Assembly (NCBI RefSeq): GCF_023115445.1 | Contig: NZ_JALDUI010000005.1 | Span: 3,558 to 36,884, forward strand | DNA from: Streptococcus sp. oral taxon 431 | GTDB lineage: Bacteria; Bacillota; Bacilli; Lactobacillales; Streptococcaceae | DNA length: 33,327 nucleotides | Direction: 5' to 3' | Shown here: positions 1 to 10,200 of the stretch, piece after piece | Layout: each line of letters starts with the position of its first letter | Position numbering within the stretch: the first letter of the stretch is position 1 | Notes under the pieces: generated by a model | What the model was told of the DNA's origin: nothing | What the model saw: only the letters and a program-made list of their open reading frames with translations | Database searches by the model: none | Translations under genes and position numbers: made by a program

Positions 1-460
1 GAAGCAGGTCACGAAGGTGAATCCCTAGTTCAACCAGAAGCCCCAGCTTACACTAGCGAGCATAGTGCTAAAGGCACGCAAGAAGAAGGCCACGAAGGCG
101 AATCCCTAGTTCAGCCAGAATTGCCAGCCTACACCGGCGAGATTAGTGCTAAAGGCACCCAAGAAGCAGGTCACGAAGGTGAATCCCTAGTTCAACCAGA
201 AGCCCCAGCTTACACTAGCGAGCATAGTGCTAAAGGCACTCAAGAATCAGGTCATGAAGGTGAATCCCTAGTTCAACCAGAAGCTCCAGCTTATACCGGC
301 GAGATTAGTGCTAAAGGCACGCAAGAAGAAGGCCATGAAGGCGAATCTCTTGTTCAGCCAGAAGCCCCAGCTTATACAGGTGAGATTACAGCCAAAGGAA
401 CCCAAGAAGCAGGTCACGAAGGTGAATCCCTAGTTCAGCCAGAGTTGCCAGCGTATGAAG
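1..460 (+). repeat. 81-bp in-frame tandem repeat array in metalloprotease
   Basis: Units of 81 bp (27 residues) start at 1, 82, 163, 244 and 325, with a truncated sixth unit from 406. Each encodes a GESLVQPE core followed by AY-T, SAKGTQE and a GHEG link. Unit 1 may not be the first, because the array meets the window edge. Copies differ mainly by synonymous changes and by E/A/S or T/I swaps, so the array is still near-identical and should be prone to copy-number change in multiples of one unit without breaking the frame. It probably forms an extended stalk before the G5 domains. Confidence 0.92.
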
Positions 461-3400
461 TAGCTGAAGCAACTGTCACAGAAACTGAAACAGTAGCAGT
501 TCCATATACAAAGGAGTATGTAGCTGATGATACTCGTTACACTGATGAAGAAACAGTGATTCAAAACGGTCAAGCAGGAAGTCAGCTGATTCATCGTGTC
601 TATAAGACAGTCAATGGCCAAAAAGTTGGGGACCCAATCAGCACGAGTACAGAAATTGTTACGGCGCCAGTAAACGAAAAAATTAGTCGTGGTACCAAGG
701 CTATTGAAGGTCAAGTTGAAGAAGTTTCGTTTGAAGAAATTCCTTTCGAGACAAGAACAGAAGTAGACAGCACTCTTCCGAAGGGAACAGAAGTTGTTGC
801 TCAAGCTGGTCAAAACGGTAAGAAAAAGATTACCAAAGTCTATAAGACTCTTAAGGGCGTGAAAACTGCGGATGCTCCAACGATTTCAGAGGAAGTTGTT
901 GAAGCAGTTCAAGATCGTATCATCAAAAAAGGTGATCAAATCCTGACTGAGCCAACGTTGACCCTCACTCATATAGATAAAGAAGAATTAGAGCGTAGTG
1001 CCAAGGTTCGTTACCAATTGGTTAAACCAACAGGTGTAACCATTAAATCTCTTGAAGTTGTCTTGAAAGATGGTGATACTAGCCTTCAAACAGTCAACAT
1101 GTCTGAGGGAGACCTGACTGCAAATCTTACAAACTTGAAATACTACAAGGACTACAAGATTGCGACTAAGATGGTTTACGATCGTGGAAATGGGAATGAA
1201 GAAGTAGTTCTCACGGAAGAACCACTGCGACTTGATCTCAAAAAAGTCGAAGTCAAAAACATCAAGGAAACCAGCCTTATCAGTGTTGATAACCAAGGTG
1301 TAGAAACTGATAATAGTCTCTTGTCAGCAAAACCATCAGATGTTAAACCTTATTACTTGAAAGTGACAACTCATGATAACAAGGTTACAAGACTAGCTGT
1401 TGACAAGATTGAAGAAGTTACTGTAGATGGTAAAACATTGTACAAAGTAACTGCCCAAGCCCCTGATTTAATTCAGCGTAATTCAGACAACAAGTTCAGT
1501 CAAGAATATGTCCATTACTTTGCTAAGCCAAAAGCTCATGAAGGTGATGTTTATTACGATTTCAATGATCTTGTAAAGGCCATGCAGGACAATAAAAATG
1601 GAACATTTAAACTAGGTGCTGATCTTAATGCAGCTAATGTTCCAACACCAAATAAACAATATGTACCTGGTAAGTTTAGTGGAACTTTAACAAGTGTTGA
1701 AGGAAAGCAGTACACAATCCACAATATGGCTCGTCAATTGTTCGATAATATCGAGGGTGGCTCGGTTACAAATGTTAACCTAGGTAACGTTGATATCAAT
1801 ATGCCTTGGGCTGAAAATATTTCACCACTTGCAAGAACGATTAAAAATGCTACAGTTGAGAATGTCAAGGTGACTGGTAGTGTTCTTGGTAAAGATGGTA
1901 TTGCTGGTATTGTCAATAAAGCAGATGTTGGTGGCCTACTTAAAAATGTCGCATTCATTGGTAAACTTACTGGTGTTGGTGACAAAGGCTGGGATATTGG
2001 TGGTATTGCCGGTGAAATTTGGAGAGGGAATATCAAACACGCTTATGTAGATGCTGATATTACAGCAAATAAAGCTCGTGTTGGTGGTCTTCTTGCTAGA
2101 TCTGATAATGGTTCGGATCCTAATGGAATCGACAAGTATGCTTCTGTTCGTAATGCTGTTACTAAAGGAACCATTAATGTTAAGACACCTGTTGAGGTTG
2201 GTGGATTCATTAGTAAAAACTGGACATGGGGTAGAGTTGCTGATACTGTTTCAATGATGAAAGTTGAAAATGGTGAAGAGTTCTACGGTTCAAAAGACTT
2301 AGACGAAGAAGACGGTTACTATACAAACGATTGGATTGAGCGAAACTATGTTGTTAAAGATGTCAGCTCTGGTAAACGTTCATTCAAACGTTCTCGTACT
2401 AACAGAATTCAAGAAATCAGTCTTGAAGAAGCAAATAAAAAGATCGCTGAATTCGGTATCACTGCTGATACGTTTGAAATTAAACCTCTTGTTGAGGATA
2501 CTCTCAATAATAAGAAAGTAAAAGCTGATACTTATAAAGATACTCAAGATTACGATGCCTCTCGTGAACTTGCCTACCGTAATATCGAAAAATTACAACC
2601 TTTCTATAATAAAGAATGGATCGTAAACCAAGGAAACAAACTTGCTGCAGGCAGTCCTCTCTTGACTAAAGAAATCTTGTCTGTAACTGCCATGAAAGGC
2701 AATGCCTTTGTGACAGAATTGGCTGACGCTGACCATATTATGGTTCATTATGGCGATAAGACCAAAGACATCTTTACTGTTTCGTTGAAAGAATCTAAGG
2801 TCAAACAAGTGAAAGAGTACAGCATTGCTGAACTTGGAGAAGTTGTTTACACTCCGAACATGGTTGACAAAGACCGCAGTGATCTCATCAATGCTATCGT
2901 TGAAAAATTAAGCCTAGTAGAATTGCAATCAGATCCTATCTACACACACCTAGGTAGAACAGGACAAAATAAAGTTAACGCTATAAAAGATCTTTACCTA
3001 GAAGAAAGCTTCAAAGAAGTCAAGGATAATCTGGCTAGATTTGTGAAACAGTTGCTTGAAAATGAAGACCATCAATTAAACACAGATGAAGCTGCTAAAC
3101 GTGCCTTGATCAAGAAGATTGATGACAACAAGGCTGCTGTTCTTCTTGGTTTGTCTTACCTCAATCGTTACTACGGAGTTAAGTTTGATAACTTCAATAT
3201 CAAGCAACTCATGTTGTTCAAACCAGACTTCTATGGTAAAAATGTCAATGTGTTAGACTTCTTGATCAAGATTGGTTCCAAAGAAAATAACATTAAAGGT
3301 GATAGAACTTTAGAAGCTTATCGCGAAACTATCGGTGGAGTTATCGGTATCGGCGAGTTAAACAGTTTCTTAGACTATAATATGCGTCTATTCACAGAAG

Positions 3401-5019
3401 ACAAAGATCTAAATGATTGGTTCATTAAAGCAACTAAAGATAATGTCTATATCGTGGAACCAAAAACAACAACTCCTGAGTTTGCTGATAAGAAACACAG
3501 AGCCTATGAAGGATTAAACAACGATATGCACGGTAAGATGATTCTTCCCCTTCTGAACTTAAAAGATGCACATATGTTCTTAATCTCAACATATAACACT
3601 ATGGCATACAGCTCATTTGAGAAATATGGCAAGTATACTGAAGCAGAACGTGAAGCATTCAAGAAAGAAATCGATAAAGTAGCCAAAGGTCAACAAAACT
3701 ACCTAGACTTCTGGTCACGCTTATCATTGGATAAAGTTCGTAATCAACTACTTAAGAGCAACAACATGGTACCTACACCGGTATTAGATAACCAAAACTA
3801 TAAAGGTATTAGCACAGACCGTTACGGCCACACTGCTAGTGGTAAAGACGTTGCTCCGGTACGTGAATTATATGGACCAACAGGTCGTTATCACGCAACA
3901 GACGGTCGTATGGGAGCAGTAGCTCGTGTTTATCCTAAACCATATAAAGATGATTCTGTTTTCTTCATGGTGACAGATATGATTAGTGACTTTGGTATTT
4001 CAGCCTTTACTCACGAAACAACTCACGTAAATGACCGTATGGTTTATTTAGGAGGTTCGGGACATCGTGAAGGTACTGATTTGGAAGCATTCGCACAAGG
4101 TATGCTCCAATCTCCTGCAGAGTCAAGTCCAAACGGTGACTTTAAAGCTCTAGGATTAAACATGGCCTACGAACGTCCAAATAATGGAAACCAATGGTAC
4201 AACACAAATCCAAATGACCTTAAATCTCGTGAAGAAATTGATCGTTACATGAAAGGCTTCAATGATACTCTCATGCTTCTTGATTACCTTGAAGGAGAGG
4301 CTGTCCTCAATAAAGCAAATCAAGATTTAAATAACGCTTGGTTCAAGAAGGTTGATAAGCAATATCGAGGAAATAACACCAAGAATCAATTCGATAAGGT
4401 TCGACCTTTAAGTGATGATGAAAAGACTATTCCTTTGCGTACAGTTGATGACTTAGTTACGAATAACTTCATGACCAACCGTGGTCCAGGCAACAGAGTT
4501 TACAACCCAACTGACTTTGATTCTGCTTATGTCACTGTACCTATTACTGCAGGTATCTACGGTGGGAACACAAGTGAAGGTGCTCCTGGAGCGATGTCAT
4601 TTAAACACAATACTTTCAGAATCTGGGGTTACTATGGCTATGAAAAAGGCTTCCTAAACTATGCTTCTAACATGCTAAAAGCTGAATCTAAAAAAGCTGG
4701 TAAAGATACTTTAGGTGATGATTTCATCATTAACAAGATTTCTGAAGGAAAATTCAACAATCTTGAAGATTGGAAGAAAGCATACTTCAATGAAGTTGTA
4801 ACAAGCGCTAAAAAAGGAATTCAATCTATTGAAATTGATGGTAAAACATACAATAGCTATGAAGACTTGAAACGTGCATTTGCTGAAGCAGTTGATAAAG
4901 ATAAGGCTACTCTAAGTAAGGGATCTGTCAAATTTGACAACACCGTTTCACTTAAAGAAAAACTTTTTAAGAAACTTCTTCAACAAACAGATAGCTTTAA
5001 AACTTCTATCTTTAAATAA
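1..5019 (+). CDS. M26-family zinc metalloprotease (IgA1 protease/ZmpB-like), 5' end outside window
   Basis: This is a surface zinc endopeptidase of the streptococcal IgA1-protease/Zmp family. The reading frame is open from base 1, so the TTG at 121 is an internal Leu codon and not the start. In order (window codons) it has 27-residue tandem repeats (1-153), two G5-like domains (about 157-232 and 240-313), a linker domain, a GLUG-like Gly/Val-rich beta-helix stretch (about 580-740), and the peptidase domain. The zinc site is HETTH at codons 1338-1342, with a Glu 20 residues beyond the second His at 1362, which is the third-ligand spacing known for M26. The C-terminus ends in a Lys-rich stretch and a terminator follows at once. 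The YSIRK signal and N-terminal LPxTG typical of the family must lie to the left. The substrate (IgA1 or another protein) cannot be told from sequence. It is paralogous to the gene at 7207-12681. Confidence 0.93.
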   Translation, partial: EAGHEGESLVQPEAPAYTSEHSAKGTQEEGHEGESLVQPELPAYTGEISAKGTQEAGHEGESLVQPEAPAYTSEHSAKGTQESGHEGESLVQPEAPAYTGEISAKGTQEEGHEGESLVQPEAPAYTGEITAKGTQEAGHEGESLVQPELPAYEVAEATVTETETVAVPYTKEYVADDTRYTDEETVIQNGQAGSQLIHRVYKTVNGQKVGDPISTSTEIVTAPVNEKISRGTKAIEGQVEEVSFEEIPFETRTEVDSTLPKGTEVVAQAGQNGKKKITKVYKTLKGVKTADAPTISEEVVEAVQDRIIKKGDQILTEPTLTLTHIDKEELERSAKVRYQLVKPTGVTIKSLEVVLKDGDTSLQTVNMSEGDLTANLTNLKYYKDYKIATKMVYDRGNGNEEVVLTEEPLRLDLKKVEVKNIKETSLISVDNQGVETDNSLLSAKPSDVKPYYLKVTTHDNKVTRLAVDKIEEVTVDGKTLYKVTAQAPDLIQRNSDNKFSQEYVHYFAKPKAHEGDVYYDFNDLVKAMQDNKNGTFKLGADLNAANVPTPNKQYVPGKFSGTLTSVEGKQYTIHNMARQLFDNIEGGSVTNVNLGNVDINMPWAENISPLARTIKNATVENVKVTGSVLGKDGIAGIVNKADVGGLLKNVAFIGKLTGVGDKGWDIGGIAGEIWRGNIKHAYVDADITANKARVGGLLARSDNGSDPNGIDKYASVRNAVTKGTINVKTPVEVGGFISKNWTWGRVADTVSMMKVENGEEFYGSKDLDEEDGYYTNDWIERNYVVKDVSSGKRSFKRSRTNRIQEISLEEANKKIAEFGITADTFEIKPLVEDTLNNKKVKADTYKDTQDYDASRELAYRNIEKLQPFYNKEWIVNQGNKLAAGSPLLTKEILSVTAMKGNAFVTELADADHIMVHYGDKTKDIFTVSLKESKVKQVKEYSIAELGEVVYTPNMVDKDRSDLINAIVEKLSLVELQSDPIYTHLGRTGQNKVNAIKDLYLEESFKEVKDNLARFVKQLLENEDHQLNTDEAAKRALIKKIDDNKAAVLLGLSYLNRYYGVKFDNFNIKQLMLFKPDFYGKNVNVLDFLIKIGSKENNIKGDRTLEAYRETIGGVIGIGELNSFLDYNMRLFTEDKDLNDWFIKATKDNVYIVEPKTTTPEFADKKHRAYEGLNNDMHGKMILPLLNLKDAHMFLISTYNTMAYSSFEKYGKYTEAEREAFKKEIDKVAKGQQNYLDFWSRLSLDKVRNQLLKSNNMVPTPVLDNQNYKGISTDRYGHTASGKDVAPVRELYGPTGRYHATDGRMGAVARVYPKPYKDDSVFFMVTDMISDFGISAFTHETTHVNDRMVYLGGSGHREGTDLEAFAQGMLQSPAESSPNGDFKALGLNMAYERPNNGNQWYNTNPNDLKSREEIDRYMKGFNDTLMLLDYLEGEAVLNKANQDLNNAWFKKVDKQYRGNNTKNQFDKVRPLSDDEKTIPLRTVDDLVTNNFMTNRGPGNRVYNPTDFDSAYVTVPITAGIYGGNTSEGAPGAMSFKHNTFRIWGYYGYEKGFLNYASNMLKAESKKAGKDTLGDDFIINKISEGKFNNLEDWKKAYFNEVVTSAKKGIQSIEIDGKTYNSYEDLKRAFAEAVDKDKATLSKGSVKFDNTVSLKEKLFKKLLQQTDSFKTSIFK

Positions 5020-5024
5020 TCCAA

Positions 5025-5057
5025 AACTCTCATCTGCTTAGCAGGTGGGAGTTTTTT
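5025..5057 (+). terminator. Rho-independent terminator after first metalloprotease
   Basis: A 13-bp stem (AACTCTCATCTGC pairing with GCAGGTGGGAGTT through two G:U pairs) with a TTA loop is followed by six T. It starts five bases after the TAA stop. Confidence 0.9.
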
Positions 5058-5117
5058 GTAATCAAGAAGCTTAATGATTTTCCAAACAGATTCTAAGTAT
5101 TTTTAGCAAGGTAGGTA

Positions 5118-5123
5118 TATAAT
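5118..5123 (+). promoter_or_regulatory. -10 box for etrx1-msrAB
   Basis: A perfect TATAAT stands 48 bp before the lipoprotein start codon and downstream of the terminator. No good -35 hexamer lies 16-18 bp upstream, so the assignment rests on the -10 and its position. Confidence 0.5.
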
Positions 5124-5170
5124 AGAACTATAAAGCAAATATCTATATTCATATGATAACGAGGAAGGTG

Positions 5171-5737
5171 ATGAAGATGAAAACATGGCAAGCAACTGTA
5201 TTGGTCTGCGCGAGTCTGGTCTGTCTATCGGCTTGTAACAATCAGATGGAGAACCAAGCTGATAAGCAAAATGGAGACAAAAATGCACAAGTTAGCTCTC
5301 AAATGGCAAAACAAGGAGAAGAAGTTCCAGACTTTTCACTGACGGGAGTTGATGGTAAAACCTATCGCCTATCAGATTATAAGGGCAAAAAGGTCTATCT
5401 CAAATTTTGGGCATCTTGGTGCTCTATTTGTCTAGCTAGTTTACCTGATACCGATGAGCTGGCAAAAGAAGCAAGTGATGACTATGTCATCTTGACAGTG
5501 GTTTCTCCTGGTCAAAAAGGAGAGCAAGCAGAAGAAGCCTTTAAAAAATGGTATCAAGGATTGGACTATAAAAATCTCCCTGTCCTTCTAGACCCTTCGG
5601 GACAACTCTTAGCAAGTTACGGAGTCCGTTCTTATCCGACCCAGGCCTTTATTGATAAAGAAGGAAAACTAGTTAAGATCCAGCCAGGTTTTATGGATAA
5701 GGCAAGTATTGTAGAGAGTTTGAAAAGCATAGATTAG
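5171..5737 (+). CDS. etrx1: Thioredoxin-like extracytoplasmic lipoprotein (Etrx1-type)
   Basis: This is a membrane-anchored TlpA/ResA-like thiol-disulfide reductase, 188 aa. The signal peptide ends in a lipobox LSAC with lipidated Cys22, followed by an N/Q/K-rich linker, then a thioredoxin fold with WCSIC (Cys84, Cys87) and a cis-Pro region in SYPTQAF. I chose the ATG at 5171 because GAGGA at 5161-5165 gives normal spacing; the ATG at 5153 lies before that site, and 5177 is a second possibility. From what I recall of the pneumococcal protein, the match to Etrx1 is close over the fold. In that organism Etrx1 reduces the neighbouring MsrAB on the outer membrane face and is itself recharged by the membrane protein CcdA. 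The msrAB gene follows 9 bp downstream, but no ccdA is present upstream. Confidence 0.92.
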   Translation: MKMKTWQATVLVCASLVCLSACNNQMENQADKQNGDKNAQVSSQMAKQGEEVPDFSLTGVDGKTYRLSDYKGKKVYLKFWASWCSICLASLPDTDELAKEASDDYVILTVVSPGQKGEQAEEAFKKWYQGLDYKNLPVLLDPSGQLLASYGVRSYPTQAFIDKEGKLVKIQPGFMDKASIVESLKSID

Positions 5738-5746
5738 AGGTTACTC

Positions 5747-6862
5747 ATGAATGATAAGTTAAAAACAATTGTATTCATAGGAATCATCATTTGTATTATT
5801 ATTGGACTTTTATTTTTTTGGGAAAAAAGAAGCACAAGCTACACTGATACTTCTCAAATTGAGAAGGCAGCTGTTAGCCAAGGTCAAGGTGTTAAGAAAA
5901 AAACTGTGCTAGATAAAAATGCTGACCTACATGAAATCTATCTAGCGGGAGGCTGTTTCTGGGGAGTTGAAGAGTATTTTTCAAGAGTAGCAGGTGTGAC
6001 AGATGCTGTTTCTGGCTATGCGAATGGCAGAGGAGAAACAACCCAGTATGAATTGATCGGCCAAACAGGCCATGCTGAGACTGTTCATGTGACCTACGAT
6101 GCCAATCAAATTTCTCTAAAAGAAATTTTGCTCCATTATTTCCGCATTATCAATCCAACTAGTAAAAATAAGCAGGGCAATGATATGGGGACTCAGTACA
6201 GAACGGGAGTCTACTATAAGGACGAGCAGGACCTAGAAGTCATCAATCAAGTTTTTGAACAAGTTGCTCAGAAGTACGACCAGCCTCTAGCGGTTGAAAA
6301 GGAACCCTTAAGCAATTTTATCGTGGCTGAGGACTATCACCAAGATTATCTTCAGAAAAATCCAAATGGATATTGCCATATCAATGTCAATCAAGCATCC
6401 TATCCTGTTATTGATGCGAGTAAATATCCAAAACCGAGTGACGATGAATTGAAAAAACTCCTCTCTCCTGAGGAATATGCAGTGACTCAAAATAGTCAAA
6501 CAGAACGGGCCTTTTCAAATCGTTACTGGGATAAATTTGAAGCAGGTATTTATGTGGATGTAGCAACTGGTGAACCACTCTTTTCTTCGAAAGATAAATT
6601 TGAATCGGGCTGTGGTTGGCCTAGCTTTACCCAGCCTATCAGTCCAGATGTTGCGACCTACAAGGAAGACAAGTCCTACAATATGGTCAGAACAGAAGTC
6701 AGAAGTAGAACTGGTGATTCCCATCTAGGGCATGTCTTTACAGACGGACCTAAGGACAAGGGAGGGCTACGCTATTGTATCAATAGTCTATCCATCCGTT
6801 TTATTCCTAAGGATCAAATGGAAGAAAAGGGTTATGGTTATTTGTTAGATTATGTTGAGTGA
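5747..6862 (+). CDS. msrAB: Peptide methionine sulfoxide reductase MsrA-MsrB fusion, membrane-anchored
   Basis: This bifunctional enzyme reduces both Met-S- and Met-R-sulfoxides in exported proteins. Residues 5-25 form one hydrophobic helix that anchors the protein with its catalytic part outside. The MsrA domain has the GCFWG motif with catalytic Cys70 and spans about residues 60-220. The MsrB domain (about 245-370) has SGCGWPSF and the catalytic RYCINS motif with Cys344. The MsrB half lacks the paired CxxC of zinc-binding forms. Length (371 aa) and domain order match the streptococcal family. It is in an operon with the thioredoxin lipoprotein, its expected electron donor. No strong terminator follows; only a small ATTCTT/AAGAAT hairpin without a T-run lies near 6869-6883. 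Confidence 0.95.
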   Translation: MNDKLKTIVFIGIIICIIIGLLFFWEKRSTSYTDTSQIEKAAVSQGQGVKKKTVLDKNADLHEIYLAGGCFWGVEEYFSRVAGVTDAVSGYANGRGETTQYELIGQTGHAETVHVTYDANQISLKEILLHYFRIINPTSKNKQGNDMGTQYRTGVYYKDEQDLEVINQVFEQVAQKYDQPLAVEKEPLSNFIVAEDYHQDYLQKNPNGYCHINVNQASYPVIDASKYPKPSDDELKKLLSPEEYAVTQNSQTERAFSNRYWDKFEAGIYVDVATGEPLFSSKDKFESGCGWPSFTQPISPDVATYKEDKSYNMVRTEVRSRTGDSHLGHVFTDGPKDKGGLRYCINSLSIRFIPKDQMEEKGYGYLLDYVE

Positions 6863-6940
6863 ACGTGATATTCTTAAAAAGAATTTACTAGAAATACATT
6901 TTAATTCATAAGAAGTGTAGAATTTGGATTTTAGAAGCGG

Positions 6941-7096
6941 TTGGGCAATTTAATCGAACGTGTAGGTATTACTCCCGCAAATCTTTCAATACTGAAAACA
7001 GGCAAGGCTAAAGCTATCCGTTTTTCAACGCTTGAAGCTATCTACTAATAACTGGGTCGCTAGCCAGATGGTATATTGGAATATGTACTTAAATAA
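6941..7096 (+). pseudogene. Decayed XRE/Cro-CI type HTH regulator remnant
   Basis: In one uninterrupted frame (codons from 6941) the translation gives LIERVGITPANLSILKTGKA and then KAIRFSTLEAI. This is the hallmark of the small YozG-like XRE regulators, which usually continue as a C-K-x-L-x-C-QPGD-LLEY stretch. Here that continuation reads Y-stop-stop-LGR-stop-PDGILEYVLK-stop. Decay is therefore by point nonsense changes at 7046, 7049 and 7061, not by frameshift, and the N-terminal helix is missing or unrecognisable. It lies between msrAB and the second metalloprotease. The 6863-6940 stretch holds nothing else I recognise. Confidence 0.75.
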
Positions 7097-7122
7097 AAAT
7101 ATCGATTTATCTCGAAAATATT

Positions 7123-7151
7123 TTGTAAAAAAATCAACAAAATATTATAAT
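7123..7151 (+). promoter_or_regulatory. Sigma-A promoter of second metalloprotease
   Basis: TTGTAA (7123-7128), a 17-bp spacer and TATAAT (7146-7151) stand in very A/T-rich DNA, about 56 bp before the annotated start codon. Confidence 0.75.
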
Positions 7152-7206
7152 AAGATTATGAAAACGGAATAAAGGAGATGTCTTTAAGGACAAGAACAAA
7201 GCTGAT

Positions 7207-10200
7207 ATGGAAGATAGAAAAAAGTTACAAAAATTTGCCATTCGTAAACTGAGCATGGGGGTGGGCTCGGTATTGATTGGACTTGCCTTCATTGGAGGAG
7301 CACTTGAACCCAAACTGGTTCAGGCAGATGAAACCAAGCAAGTTTCCTTTCACTATTTATCGGAATCGGAGTTGACAGCTGCTGAACGTGAACTCATTCA
7401 CCATGAATTACCACAAGATCTTAGTCAAGAGAGCTATTATCTAGTCTATCGTAAGCAGGGACAAGCCGTCTTACCTCAAACAGGATCAGTCACCTTCCCC
7501 TTGGCTGGTCTTGGTCTTCTGACGGCTAGTTTGGTGGTTTTCCTATTTTCTAGGAAAAAGCCTTCTAAGATAGTTGGAGTGTTATTGATTGCTTCTGTAG
7601 GTAAGAGTTTATTACTCCCTTATCAAGTATTTGCTTTTGAACACAAGGACTTACTAGCTTATGATCAGACTAAAACCCTTGTCTCTGCAGATGGTTTCTC
7701 TCAAGGTATTATTGACATTAAAGGCTATGATTATGTCGGTTATTTATTAGAGTCCGATTTAAGAGGGACGGGGCAAGATCTAACATCTAGTGCAAATCCA
7801 GAAATTCCTGCAAAACCAGTAAATCAAGCAGCCGTTCATGAAATTCCCGAATTCACAGGCGGCGTATCAGGCGAATCCTTGGTTGAGCCAACAAAACCAA
7901 CATTTGAGGGTGGTGTTAATGGCCAAGGGGCAGTAGCTGAAAGCTTACCAGAGTATACACCAGAATTTAGCAGTCAAAGTGGCATCCCAGAAGTCCACGA
8001 GAAACCCGCCTTTACAGGCGGTGTATCAGGTGAATCCTTGGTTGAGCCAACAAAACCAACATTTGAAGGTGGAGTCAATGGCCTAGGAGCAGTAGCTGAA
8101 AGCTTACCAGAGTATACACCAGAATTTAGCAGTCAAAGTGGCATCCCAGAAGTCCATGACAAAGCAGACTTTACAGGTGGCGTATCAGGCGAATCCTTGG
8201 TTGAGCCGTCTAAACCAACATTTGAGGGTGGTGTTAATGGCCAAGGAGCAGTAGCTGAAACCCTACAAGACTATGAAGGTGGTGCAGTTCCAGTTGAAAC
8301 TTTGAAACAGGAAATCCCAGACTTTACAGGCGGTGTATCCGGCGAATCTTTAGTTGAACCACCTAAACCAACATTTGAAGGTGGCGTCAATGGCGCGGGT
8401 ACAGTAGCTGAAGCTTTGCCAGAGTATATCCCAGAATTTAGCAGTCAAAGTGGCCTTCCAGAAGTCCACAACAAACTAGAATTTACAGGTGGTGTATCGG
8501 GAGAATCTTTGGTTGAACCGTCTAAACCAACATTTGAGGGTGGCGTCAATGGTCAAGGTACAATAGCCGAATCCTTGCCAGAGTACACACCAGAATTTAG
8601 CAGTCAAAGTGGCCTTCCAGAAGTCCACAAAAAACCAGACTTTACAGGTGGCGTATCAGGCGAATCCTTGGTTGAGCCGTCTAAACCAACATTTGAGGGT
8701 GGTTTTAATGGCCAAGGAGCAGTAGCTGAAACCTTACCAGAGTATGAAGGTGGTGCAGTTCCAGTTGATACTCTGAAACAAGAACATCCTGAATTCACAG
8801 GTGGAGTTAATGGTGAACCACTTGTTGAGCCGTCTAAACCAACATTTGAGGGTGGCGTCAATGGTCAAGGAGCAGTAGCTGAAGCCTTGCCAGAGTATAA
8901 AGCAGAATTTAGTAGTCAAAGTGGCGTCCCAGAAGTCCACAACAAACCTGAATTTATAGGTGGTGTATCTGGCGAATCCTTAGTTGAGCCAACAAAACCA
9001 TCATTTGAGGGTGGCGTCAATGGCCAAGGTGTAGTAGCTGAAACCTTACCAGATTATGAAGGTGGTGCAGTTCCAGTTGATACTCTGAAACAGGAACATC
9101 CTGAGTTCACCGGTGGCGTATTCGGCGAATCCTTAGTCGAGCCAACAAAACCAACATTTGAAGGAGGCGTCAATGGTCAAGGTACAGTAGCTGAAAGCCT
9201 ACCAGATTATGAAGGAGGCGCAGTCCCAGTTGATACTCTGAAACAGGAACTCCCTAGCTATAGTGGTGGTGTGAATGCCACTGAAGCGCTCGTTCAAGAT
9301 GCAAAACCGACTCTACATGTTGAAGTCCGAAAAGAGTTGATTCCTAAACAAACTAGGGAAAAAATTGATCCAGACATGCTTCTTGGTGAAACAAGAATTG
9401 AGCAAGTCGGTCAAGATGGTGAGAAAGAGATTGTTACCAGCTATGAGGAAAAAGATGGGAAACGTATCTCAGAACTCAAAGAAACAACACGGATTTTAAC
9501 AGAAGCTAAAGATCAGATTATCGTCCGTGGTAGTAAGAAAAATGTAGAGATAAAACCTGTACCAGTCCTTACTCTTTCTAATATTACTGGAAATTCGATG
9601 GGCCGTTCAGCTCGCTTAAGCTATAACTTGGACAAGGCAGATGGCGTTACCGTTTCAAAAATCAGTGCCACTATTAAAGCCAAGGGGCTAGAGGATCAGA
9701 CTCTTGACTTGACGAGTGATCAGCTGGAAGCAACAGTTGATAATCTAAAACTTTATACGGATTACACCATATCTACAAGGATGGTCTTTAATCGTGGTAA
9801 GGGTGAGGAGAGCACTCTGCTTGAGGACAAGAAGATTCGTTTAGAGCTTAAAAAGCTAGAAATAAAAGATATCAAGGAAACAAGCCTTGTTAAGGTTGAA
9901 AATGGCAAAGAGTCTGTGATTCAGCACTTGACAGAAGTGCCAAGGAATTTGGAAGATTACTACCTCAAGATTAGTTCAGAGAGCCATAAGACCAGCCGTT
10001 TAGCCATCAAGTCAATTCAAACTGAGAGAGTAAACGGAAAAGAGTACTACAAGGTAACTGCTGAGGCGACTGACTTGATTCAACGGAATGCTCAGAAAAC
10101 CTTTGAAGCAGGATACAGCTACTACTTGGCTAAGTCAAGTACAGATTCAGCTACGATTGCTGGTGTAAAAGAATACGCTTATCAGGATATACAAGATTAT

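Noticed and set aside
1..460. Regular repeats that could suggest a CRISPR array
   Set aside because: Repeats are contiguous, in frame and translate to a conserved peptide; there are no unique spacers between short identical repeats.
121..5019. TTG at 121 as the start of the first metalloprotease
   Set aside because: The same frame is open from base 1 and encodes the same repeat unit upstream, so 121 is an internal Leu codon.
8604..8940. Minus-strand open frames over the second protease repeats
   Set aside because: They are antisense shadows of a repetitive coding region, without ribosome sites or recognisable products.
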